From positions 1 through 29,007 of the forward strand of contig JAAMXP010005457.1 in NCBI GenBank assembly GCA_019693395.1: a DNA stretch of 29,007 nt, written 5' to 3'. Positions within the stretch are counted from its first letter, which is position 1. Each line of letters starts with the position of its first letter. This DNA is from Ettlia oleoabundans (Eukaryota; Chlorophyta; Chlorophyceae; Chlamydomonadales). Below are positions 10,414-20,118 of the stretch, piece by piece. Below the pieces are notes generated by a model. The model made no database searches. It saw only the letters and a program-made list of their open reading frames with translations, and was not told the origin of the DNA. A program made the translations under genes and the position numbers.

Positions 10414-11933
10414 TGCTGCTGCTAACCGGCGATGTTGTTTCGCGCCACCAGCGCGATCTGTGGAGCACTCCAAACGAAGAGCGCTTGTTCACACAGCCCG
10501 CCGGTTGGTCGGGTTGTGCCTGGCGGCAAGGATGGCAGGGCTACACAGAGATGACAAAAGGTGCACGCAAACAACATCAGCTACACACACACACCCGCAC
10601 AAACATACTTGTGCATTCTTCCTGTCGCCGGCCCCACCCCCGGGACCTTCTTTCGCGCTATGCGTGTGGACGACACCAATTTGATAAGGTTTTACAGTTG
10701 TACTGTTGATCGCCCTCCTGTGTTAGTCTATTGTGCAACGGGTGTCCCACCGCAAGCGCCCCGACGACTTTGAAAGTTTGCAGGGGCGATGGCGGCGGCG
10801 CTTTTCTAAACCCAGCAAGGTTGACGGGTGCACGCTCAGTGACCCGTGCCAATTGCAATCAGAGGGCACCGCTGCGGATAGCCGCCTGCGCCAACACTGT
10901 GCCAATGACTGCCTTGGGCGCAGTGGAGTGCAGTGCAGGACCACACAAAACCAAACTCTGATGATCCTGCGTATATGTTACAGTTCTTGCACTCCCCTAC
11001 CTCCCTTGCACACTCGCATGCCCACAGAGTAGCCAACCACCAGCGGCGGGGGCATTCAGCACTGCTAAAGAAAAGACGCAATGCTCGCGTCAATCAAGCA
11101 ACAGCTATGCAAGCAGCAAAATGCAGCGGGCAAGACAGGAAGCAGCCTGATCTGCCCTTAACACAGACGAAAAAGAGATCGTGGTACAATGTTTCGTTCA
11201 TTAAGAGTGATCCATCATCAGTTGCGGCAGATGACAGCAGCCAGGCGCATCTCCCACGGGCCTCATCAGCCGGTCAATATAAAGGAAAGCGCGGGATCAC
11301 GTGCGCGCAACCAAACAGGCGGGGCCCCAAGCTCGGGCTCAAGCGTGCCACCACCACAATCATCTAGCTATCAAGTAGCGGGGTGGGTGCCTCGCCTGGC
11401 AACAGCCCGAAAAGAAAGGCCGCTGGGGTGGCATGGGACAGGCAGGCGAGCGGCCGAGGCAGAGCAGGACAAGGGCATCTTTTGAAAAGACAAAACCATG
11501 AAATGCGAGATTTGAATGCGGATGTCTGCAAGCGGGGTTAGAAACTGTGGCCGAGCATGAGGTATCTGGACAGGAGAAGAAGATGAGGAGAAGCGGATGT
11601 GGGGTTGCCGTCACGACCGAGGAACAAACCCCAATGCGAACGATGATGATGCTGCGCAGTGGTGCAATGAAACAGCCCCATGCAATGGATGGAGTTGGGG
11701 ATGTGTGCAAGTTTGGACTGGGACAGGCTAATATACAACTGTGCCAACACGTTGAGTGAATGGCAAGGCAACACGGTCACAAAACGGCAACAAACAAACG
11801 AGCCCAACGTGTATCGAAAGGGCAATGGACAAGCACCGAGCATCTTCAAACACGCGACCAAGGGTGCAAAACTGCTAACCGCACGTAACACACGATTGGG
11901 CAGCCAGCGACTGCTCTGCACATGGCCGTTGCC
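10414..11933. other. 1.5-kb intergenic stretch
   Basis: This lies between the stop of the 11.9-14.6 kb gene and the start of the DUF229 gene, both minus strand, so it should contain a 3' untranslated region and a promoter. Minus-strand TGTAA, the usual chlorophyte polyadenylation signal, occurs at 10982-10978 and 10694-10690. A CA-rich tract lies near 10580-10600. The open frames on both strands show no recognisable domain or credible exon structure. I see no RNA gene. Confidence 0.5.
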
Positions 11934-14604
11934 TTACTCAGTTCTTGCAGCCTCAGCAGTCTGCTCTGCCAGGGCGGCAACTTCGGGGGCAGCTAGGCCA
12001 GCCATAGAGGCAAGCAGCGACATGCCCCAAGTGGCAACCAGTGCGGGCAACATAAAGCCACCATGCCCCTGCGAGGGAATCAACGTGGGAAAAAAAGCCG
12101 CTCAGGGGAAGAAAAACAGACAAGTTTGGTGTATGTACACACAGAGCCTATGCAGCCCAAAGCCACCAAACTCACATTGCAACGACAAAATGTTGCCGCC
12201 AGTGACTTGTCCTAGATTCATCAGCAGCCCACCGGCATATCATCATTAATTCAAAGTCAACCAGTATATACCCACACCACGCAGCTAAGCACACCTGGTT
12301 CAGGATCGGCCCAAGGATGAGCAGGTGGCCAATTGATGCCGCCATGAGCCCCACGTTGAGGGTGCGAGGCACGGAGCGAGCCAGAAGGTCGTTCTCAGCC
12401 TTGTCCTGTGACAATACAGTTGTATAGGACGGCAGCACAATCAACACAAGGTGTGGCTGCGCAGGATGTGGAGATGGAGCGGCAGTTCATAACTGAGAGG
12501 CAGCTTTGGACGTGTCTTGCAGGGAAGTGACATAGACAGCACAGTGAAGTGCAACAAACCGAATCTTGTGTCTATGAAAAAACACATTGGCTGCAATGCC
12601 ACAGCAGCTACGGAATGCTCACATGTGTTGCCACAAGACAGGTTGAGCCCAAGGGTCATCTCCCAGATCTGTTACGCCCAGTGTCGTAAACAAACAGCAT
12701 GCTTACCTTGAGGGTGAAGGTGATGGCTGGCAGCACTGTCATGAGTCCTGCTCCAATTGCCTTCCAAACCAACATGGTGCTCTTGCCATAAGTGTAGCCA
12801 AAGGTGTGGTACATCGTAGTCTGCGATGCACGAGAAACAAATTGCGTCATGATCAATCAAAATCAGGGGAGCCTAAGTGAAATGCTGGCAGATGCCTGGG
12901 ACACGGTGCTGCATAAGCGTAACTTAGTAAGGTGCCGGGTGCGCTCTGATGAGCCCACCTGAGGTGCCATGAAGTAGGCCAATCCAGTGGCGGGGAAGAT
13001 GATTGAGAGCAACATGTAAAGCGCGCCAGGTAGGGTGGCCTTGCGGAGCCAGACACCGCGGGTGATGTCGCGGGGGAGACGCTGCGGGCGCCAGGCAAGG
13101 AATGATAAATGGAGGCGGGTGCGCAAATCTGCGTTTGCACCCTCTCAACTGCTGCGCACACTTGCTGGATGGCATTATGTCCCCAGTATCGTTTCCATCC
13201 AGCTGGCCATCCCTCTTAACAGATAGGCCACCTTGATATCCCGACCTCCCCACACTCACCCTGAAATCGTGCGACACACGCCTGCGGTCCTCTTCAGTCA
13301 CAAACAGCTGGCTGGCGGGGAGAGCCAGGGCACCAGCCTGACACACCACCATCCCAATGGCCGCCACGGCGGTGAGGGTGGCCGGATAGTAGAGCTGCAG
13401 GTGTTTAGGACACAGGTAGGCAGACTCCCTACTGTTAAGCTGCGAATGATATCAAGCAGGCAGACTTTGCTTGCCAGACATGCTGGGGACAAGTCGGTGC
13501 AAGCAAGACCTTAAATGGTGGCGTCTTGTTGTCGCTCGGGCTCCAAACAGCACAGGTTTGGGCAAGGCTGAGTACCCAAACGAGCTTGTGCACGTGGGCC
13601 ACGCACCAACCACCTCACCGGCAGCAGCAAATTGCCCAAGGCGAAGGCCACCAGTCCAAGCTTCAAAGTGTCCGCTGCACAGAGGCAAAGGGCAAGAACC
13701 CCTTGGTGCGTGTGCGTGGTGGTGCTGGGTGGGTAGGTGTGGGTGAAAGGGCTTTGGGCCAAAGAAACACAGGCAGTGCTGTCCAAGGCAGTCCAAGGTG
13801 AAGCCTCTCTGCGAAACCACCACAGATGTGCCCAGAAGCTGCCGGCCAGCTTGAGTTTGAAACACTCCCTGCAAACAAAGCTGCCAGAACACTACCAGAC
13901 CCAGTTTGCCTACTTAGATAATTGCATGATTTGTCACTTGCCTGTGAACGTGTGTAGCATGTCCTTCCGGGCGCACTCCTCCAAAGCAAAGGCTGCACTT
14001 GCGGCAGCCAGGAGACCACAGGCCAGCAGGCCCAGCGTGTGGGTGTGCTGATCATCTGCGGGGTCGGCCGCGGATCCAAAGTAAACACGAGCTGCCTGCA
14101 AAGGCAGGGGAAATGACTCTGGAACACGTCGGGCTTCATGTAAAAAGGTGATGGAGAAATATGTTCGGCTGGCCGGGAAAGACACGCAGAAAATGCAAGA
14201 CCCCTGAGTTTTACTGAGTTTTACTGAAGTGCGCGGCTGCAGCCATGTTCAGCCATGTTCAACTGCCATTCACCAGGTTCCTATGCTTTGGTATGATGAT
14301 GGTGCTGCCCAGCATAATAACAGCTCACCAGTTTTGGTGTGATGATGCAGGGCAGGCTCAGGACACACAGTGCCAATGCCAGAAGGCTATAGGCTTGTGA
14401 GTCGCTGAGAGCCTGATGGAACCTAGCGCCTCTGCCACCCATGCCACCACCGCCGCCGTGCCGGCGCCTGTGCCGGCCGTGGCGCTGTGGTGTATGGGGT
14501 GCCGTGGCGGCGGTGTCCTTTTGCCTGGCGGCCGCAACACCAGCAGGGGCCTCGCCTTGGCCCTCGGGTGGCTCCGCAGATACACCACTCCTGGTTTCCA
14601 CCAT
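11934..14604 (-). CDS. Multi-pass membrane protein of unknown function
   Basis: Exons: 14604-14329, 14095-13938 (or -13942), a third exon from 13868, 13674-13619, 13394-13260, 13081-12959, 12820-12707, 12405-12295 and 12068-11934; all except the third are tightly fixed by phase. The ATG at 14604 is the first after an in-frame stop. The first ~60 residues are Ala/Gly/His/Arg-rich and low in complexity, possibly a targeting or cytosolic tail. Seven or more hydrophobic segments follow, among them [66 protein letters not shown] and LPALVATWGMSLLASMAGL, and the end is short and acidic. I do not recognise the family. The third exon is either 13868-13771 after a GT donor at 13937, or 13868 to 13824/13821 after a GC donor at 13941; both preserve phase. 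Confidence 0.75.
14206..14262. repeat. Two adjacent micro-duplications
   Basis: TGAGTTTTAC is repeated directly at 14205-14224 and CAGCCATGTT at 14240-14259. Both lie in the first intron (14328-14096) of the minus-strand membrane-protein gene and look like replication slippage. Confidence 0.6.
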
Positions 14605-15097
14605 GGCTCTTGTGGCTGGGGGGCGCTACCAGTCGTTCAGCAGCAACAGCACTAGGATCCAAACACTTTCGGTGCGGCCCTCGTTGCGGTCAAAATCGCC
14701 TCTGCGTTGGAAAGATGATGAGAAGCCCATGCAAATGAGGATGAACTGTGCAAATACACGACCGACATCAGGGGCGAGACTATGGGGGTCGTCGAGTCGT
14801 GCGGCTTCAGTGCCCCTGCCCAGCAGCTTCCCACGTGTCGGGTGATTTGAATGCGGTTGGAAAGCAGCCAGACATGCAACAACAAATTGCTGGGCGGAGG
14901 TGCTTGTTGCCGCTCATCCTCTGTTCGCAAGCCCTTTTTGCAAAAGTCCGCATATGTGCCGTCTTCTGCCTGCTGCACACACCCCTCCTGGTGTTGTCGT
15001 GTCGCTTATGGCTGTTGAACATGCCAATCATTTGAACAGTCCTTGATGTAATCAGCAATACATCAGGTCATTGGTTCAACCAGCACACCTAATGCAA
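14605..15097. other. Gap between membrane-protein gene and LON-domain gene
   Basis: This 493-bp stretch holds the promoter of the membrane-protein gene and the 3' end of the LON gene. The minus-strand frame across 14652-14978 shows no domain and no splice route to either neighbour. The LON stop itself forms CTGTAA, so a TGTAA motif overlaps the stop at 15098-15102; otherwise I see nothing. Confidence 0.5.
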
Positions 15098-18009
15098 TTA
15101 CAGCCCCTCCACAGCCACCACCGCTGCCAGCACCTGGCGGTGCTTCCGTAGCGCTGCGAGCCCCATCCTCAGCCGCACGCAGATGCTGCCTGCCTCCACC
15201 CACGCCTGCCGCCCTTCTGAGGCTGGCAGGTTGGCTAGCAGCGCTGCCAGGGCAAACGACAGCCGCTGCAGGCGGCGCAGTGCAGGGTAGTCTGGATGCG
15301 CCCCAGGCTGATTGCCTGCTGCCCAAGGCGCTTCTTCAACTGCCGCGCCGACTCTGTCACTACTGCTGCTGCGGCTGCTGCTGCTGCTGCTACTGGCAGA
15401 CGTAGCTGCTGGCAGCCAGGGCCGCAGGCAGCGCAGCCCATCCGGCAGTGGCGCCTCTCTGTCACGAAGCTTGCTGGCCAAGCTGTGAACAGCTGCGATC
15501 TCGCGCCACACCGCCTCCTCCAGCTGTATCGCCACTGAGACCGTGTCCGGTTCGCCGCTCAGGCATTCTGCAGGAGGTCGAAAACCAGAAGGCAAATCGC
15601 GGCAAGCTAAAAGATACACACAATATATTGCATATGGCAACTGCTAATGGCAGCACGGCACAAGCAAGCCAATGTCGGGCTTGCGGTTTGAGCACTCTGC
15701 CAGCACAAAACCAACAGCAGGCGGAATGTTACAGGAAGCCACCAGAGGAGCGCTGTCCGTGGCAGCCACAAGCAGCAGCATGCTGGTCCTCGCACATAAC
15801 GCTTACTGCGTCAGTTGTTACACTGGGACATTTGGCCAGCATGGCGCAGCACATACTGCTCTCAGGAGTATGTCGTGCTGTCCTGTCCGTCAGCAGTACA
15901 TACTGCTCTTCTCCCTCACCTGAAGGGCCCAAGATTTCTTCAGGCGACTGTACAGCAGTTCCCCGCTCGCTTGCTGTATTCAGAACAGGTGCGGACAGCA
16001 CTGGAATGGGGCTGGGTGCTGCTGCAGCAACGCCGCCGCTTGTGCTGCCAGCTGGGCTTTCCTCCCACTGCTCTATGTGATGAGCCATGCAGGAAGCCGC
16101 AGCAGAGGTGGCCAGTGTGCTGGCTGAAGCTTCTGTCCGTCGGAGCACCAATCGCTGGTCGGCAAGGGCCTGCGGCAATATGTCTTTGCCAGCGCTCCTA
16201 CCGCTGCCACTTGGGCCTTGCCCACGCTGTTCCTCCGAGGCAATGCCACCTGCCGCTTCGCTGGCTTCTTGCCCCTGTGCTGCTGCTGCTGCACCCTGTT
16301 CTGCATCAGCTGCAGTGGCTGCTGCTTCCGCAGCACTGGTGAGGGCAGCATGGAACGGCAGGACTAGCACCTCGTTGCCCGCAATCGCCGCCAGGCGCCG
16401 CCCCAGGGCCTGCGCCTCCCCGCTGCGGCTGCCGTCGATCACAGCGGGGCCATCGTGGGCCCCCTGCCGCGCGTCTGAGAGCTCATAATCCAGCCAGGCA
16501 AGGCCCCAGGCTGCCGCAGCTTCCCGAGCTGCTGCAGGCACTGCTGACATCAGCGTTGCCAGAGGCACCTCCTCGCACGCTCTGACACCACTGCTTGCAA
16601 CGCTGTTGCGGCCATCCAGGCCGCCCCGCACACTCTCCAGTGCCTGCAGCGCCAGCCCTTCAAATTCTTGCTGCTCCTCCACATCAACCATAACCTCCAC
16701 ATCAGCCCGGCAAAAGGGCGTTTCCTGAAGGGCCTTGGTCACACGGAAGCGCCCCACACCAACAGCCAGGATCAGCAGCCTGCCGTCCCCAAACCGCACC
16801 ACTTGCAGCACCTCCATCAAAGTCCCAGCCAGCGGCGCCTGCAGCGGGAGACCAGCAGGCACAGCCAGGCCGGTGGGGCGCAGGCGGGCTGAAACGGGTG
16901 TTGTAATCATTAAGAAAAGCAGGGCTGATGTACTGGCGAGATTGTTTATTATGATTATTTTATGGCAGTACACACACACATCCGAATCCTTTATTGCTAC
17001 CTGACCATGGAAAGCATGCACTCGGCTTTCTCCCATGTCTTTTCTCAAAAGCGCAGGTTCAGACTACCAGCAACTTTGCGGCAGGCAGAAAAGGCCTGCC
17101 TGCCGCGGTACTCAATCCTAACTGATCCCATTTGGTAGAGCAGTGGTTGGTGCATTCATTCATTCATGTCTGATTGTACCTCCCCGCCAGCGGGTATCCT
17201 GGCGCAGACTCTGTAACTTCCCTCAGTCAGAAAAGGCAAGCATGGCAGCACCACACCTTGGTGCCGGGGGCCAACGCATACTCTGGGATGCCCAGGTTCT
17301 TGCTGCCCTCCGGTAAGTAAACGTGGCCAAACCTCCAGGGCCGGGGCCCACGGAACAGCTGCTCAAACATGGATGTATACCAGGGCACGTGCACGTGCAG
17401 CACCTCCAAGTGCCCTGGCAGCGCTGCCCACTGCACGCGCCAGAGCGGCAGGTTGGGAAGGCGCAGCGGGCTCGGCGGGGTGGTGCTGGTGGTTGGGGGC
17501 TCGTCAGGTGTGGCGGCAGTTGATGAATCTGCATCAGTGCTTGGTACATGTGGTTGGGTTGAGGTGTGAGCGATGAGGTGGTAGCATATGGAGGCACCAA
17601 CTCTTCGTCTAGGATAAACTTGCAGGCAGGGCTGGCAGGGCAGGGCATACACTGGCAGGGGAAAGATTGCACAGCCATAGCATTTGAAGGTGCGTGCCAT
17701 ACCTGCTTCTTTGCTTGGATCTGGGGCCGATTCTGCATAGAAGAGCTCGTTCAGCAGCCGGGCTTTCATGAGAAGGCTTTGCTCGCTACCTCCCTCCCCC
17801 CCACTGCTTTCACCACCGCCGCCGCTCACACTGCCGCTGCCGTCGCTGCCTCCAACACCTGCCCTGCGCAGCGATCTGCGGCCATTGCGCTGTTCGGTGT
17901 GATACTTGCTGCTGGCAAGATGTCTGCTGTAAAGGGGCAACACTGCTGAGTTTTGCTGCCGGCCCCAGGCAAGTGGCCAGCACCAGGCCCTCTGCAGCGC
18001 ATGTGACAT
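15098..18009 (-). CDS. LON substrate-binding-domain protein, probably organelle-targeted
   Basis: Four exons (18009-17703, 17528-17257, 16838-15920, 15567-15098) join in phase to 655 residues. The N-terminus is rich in Arg, Ser and Ala with few acids, as in organelle transit peptides, then a Gly/Ser run. The LON N-terminal (PUA-like) domain starts near residue 124 with NLPLWRVQWAALPGHLEVLHV and continues through YTSMFEQLFRG, WRFGHVYLPEG and, over the 17257/16838 junction, GTLMEVLQVVRFGDGRLLIL and RFRVTKAL. A long Ala/Glu/Gln-rich low-complexity insert follows around residues 320-440, and the last exon contains a Ser run coded by AGC repeats (15363-15400). No AAA+ ATPase or Ser-Lys protease domain is present, so this is the stand-alone LON-domain type known from plants, not Lon protease. 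A role in binding unfolded clients is inference. It is divergent with the SDR gene. Confidence 0.86.
17176..17230. mobile_element. 55-bp dispersed repeat, copy B (opposite orientation)
   Basis: Reads GTACCTCCCC...CCTCAGTCAG on the plus strand, the reverse complement of copy A at 9476-9530 with three mismatches over the full 55 bases. It sits 26 bp inside the second LON-gene intron, just after the donor at 17256. I see no target-site duplication around this copy. Confidence 0.65.
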
Positions 18010-18261
18010 GTTCGATCATCGAAAACAAATGCAGAAGTTTTGCCAGATCGTGGTGCCAGCATTCACGGCGAATGCCACCGTGGATTGAGCGGAGGCGCCA
18101 AAACCGGGAAACAACCGCAGAACGAGGGATTTCCATGTGTTTATTTCGCACATTTTGGTTCAAGGTGCCCAACACGCCATTCACTGTGTTCATTCGTGGA
18201 GTCGCATTCCTTGACTGTCGCACCGCACAAAGCGTAAGCCCGCCCTCATCGGCATACTGCA
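18010..18261. promoter_or_regulatory. Divergent promoter region, LON-domain gene / SDR gene
   Basis: The two start codons are separated by only 252 bp, so one short region must drive both genes. No TATA box is evident. A perfect 13-bp palindrome, TTCGATCATCGAA, lies at 18011-18023 immediately before the LON ATG; whether it binds a factor is unknown. Confidence 0.6.
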
Positions 18262-19911
18262 ATGGGTCCCTTGCGACCATCTGTGTCACTGATGCGACGG
18301 GGTGCCGGCCTGGCTGGCTCCTTCAGCGCCACCAGGACAGCAGCGACGTCAGCGGGCGCAGCAGTAGAAGGCGCAGCGCCTACCCACATCGGTAGAGTGG
18401 CTCTGGTGCAGGGCTCCAGCCGGGGTCTAGGCCTGGAATTTGTGCGCCAGCTGCTGCAGCGACCAGACCACAGTGTGGTGGCGGCATGCCGCAACCCCTC
18501 GGCGGTGCAGCAGCTGCAGGAGCTGCAGCGGCAGCATGGCCCATCTCGCCTCTCGCTTGTCCAGCTGGACTCAACCGATGAGTTTAGCATAGCGCAGGCA
18601 GCAGAGCATGTAGCAGCCACGCATCAACACCTGGATCTGCTGATCAACGCCACCGGGATCTTGCACGATGCCAACATGTCGCCTGAAACGGCGCTTTCGC
18701 GAGTTACTATGGACAACTTGCTCAAGTGCTTCCAAGTGGTGAGGGCTCTTAGCACCGCTGGCTGTGCAATGCTTGATGCATTGCTTCAGGTTCTCACAAC
18801 TAGTCACGGGTGGAGTGTGTTTCTGGTAATAGGCTTTTTACTCCCGCTTTATTTTCATCTTGTTGTCAGCAGTGCAACCAGTGCCTCACCCAGCGGCGCT
18901 CACTGGCCGCTGTAACATCTGAACATTGCGTTGCCTGACAGCCCCGCTTTCCCAATCTACATTGCAGAATGCGGCAGGGCACATCCTGGTGTGCAAAGCA
19001 TTCACGCCGCTGCTTGCGAATGCAGCAAAGGTCAATGGCGCCACAGAGTGAGTGGTGCCGACATGCATGAAAGCCGTGGTGCCTGGGAAGTTCCGCGACA
19101 GTGCGCTGTGCAAATGTGTTGCTGCTAGAATTGAACATGTGTTACACAGGCGCTAAAATCGCACGCTACAGAGGTGGGAGGGGTATGAATATGCCGGCAC
19201 GATGGGTTGTCAGCATCTCAGGCCAGCCAGCAAATTTGGCCCGCTCAAGTGCCTGCCTTGCTGTGCTCCTTTCCAGCCCTTTACACCGACACTGCCTGGC
19301 TGCTGATTGGAATGCATCGTGCGCATGTGCAGTCAGCGGCCTGCCGTCATAGCCAACCTGTCGGCACGCGTGGGCAGCATAGGAGACAATAGGCTGGGAG
19401 GGTGGTACTCTTACAGAGCCTCCAAGGCTGCAGTCAACCAGCTGACCAAGTGCATGGCTCTCGAGTTTGAGCGACGTAAGCAGCCGGTGGCTTGTATCCT
19501 GCTGCACCCAGGCACTGTAGATACAGACCTTTCCAAGCCTTTCCAACGGGTGAGTAGGCCAGCAACACACTTTGCGGTTGTTTATAGCGCTGCGGTAGAC
19601 AGGATTTGTGCAACTGGCAAGCCATCGGTGGTGGTGTGCTGCGCAAATGCATAGGCGTGGAACACTGGGTTCAAGAGCCTATCTGCACACCAGCCTGCAT
19701 CACCCATGCAGCCTTTTAAAGCTGCCCCTTGCCCGGCTTTCCTCCATCCTTTCCTACGCCTGGCTGCCTGCCTTCTTGCCAGAACGTGCCACTGGAGAAG
19801 CTGTTCAGCCGGGAGCGGGCAGTGCGACAGCTGCTGGAGATTACCGATGGCACCAGCATGCAGCAGAATGGGCGCTTCTTCGACTGGCAGGGAGAAGAAG
19901 TCGAATGGTGA
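18262..19911 (+). CDS. Short-chain dehydrogenase/reductase, C-factor-like
   Basis: Exons 18262-18738, 18968-19047, 19333-19549 and 19783-19911 join in phase to 300 residues. The first ~43 residues (MGPLRPSVSLMRRGAG...) are Arg/Ser/Ala-rich and resemble an organelle transit peptide. The Rossmann core follows: the cofactor glycines in GSSRGLG (51-57), NATG (129-132) in place of the usual NNAG, then the classical catalytic set Ser201, Tyr213 and Lys217 in S...YRASK. PGTVDTDLSKPF after the active site and the closing FFDWQGEEVEW match the C-factor (CsgA-like) SDR group found in bacteria and plants. It is expected to be an NAD(P)(H)-dependent oxidoreductase; the substrate cannot be told. It shares a promoter region with the LON gene and converges on the RabGGT-alpha gene. 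Confidence 0.93.
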
Positions 19912-20118
19912 ACCACGGTCCGCTTTATATTTTTAACCGACCATAACACTGGCTATATACATACGATCCAGCGCAAACTTTTGGTCAAAGCTGCCCATTC
20001 CAAGCTTGCTGTGTTATTGCTATTTTTTTCTCAAGTAAATTTATTAGTTTGAAATGCTTCACCACATCAGCAAAGGTCCTGCAATCATCCAGAGTGCAGC
20101 TGCTGGCACATTGCAGCC
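19912..20118. terminator. Shared AT-rich 3' region of two convergent genes
   Basis: The SDR and RabGGT-alpha stops are 207 bp apart. The interval is clearly more AT-rich than its surroundings. On the minus strand an AATAAA lies at 20045-20040, about 75 nt after the RabGGT-alpha stop, and could be its polyadenylation signal. TGTAA is absent on both strands here. Confidence 0.45.

Noticed and set aside
10933..11367. 144-residue plus-strand open frame in the 1.5-kb gap, with a TATAAAG-like motif near 11278
   Set aside because: Composition is non-specific, the TATA-like motif lies inside the frame near its end, and no downstream gene follows.
14652..14978. 108-residue minus-strand frame as a possible 5' exon of the membrane-protein gene
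   Set aside because: The ATG at 14604 is the first after an in-frame stop and no phase-compatible donor/acceptor links the two.
15448..16080. 210-residue plus-strand open frame
   Set aside because: It is antisense to confirmed LON-gene exons and reflects GC-rich codon bias.
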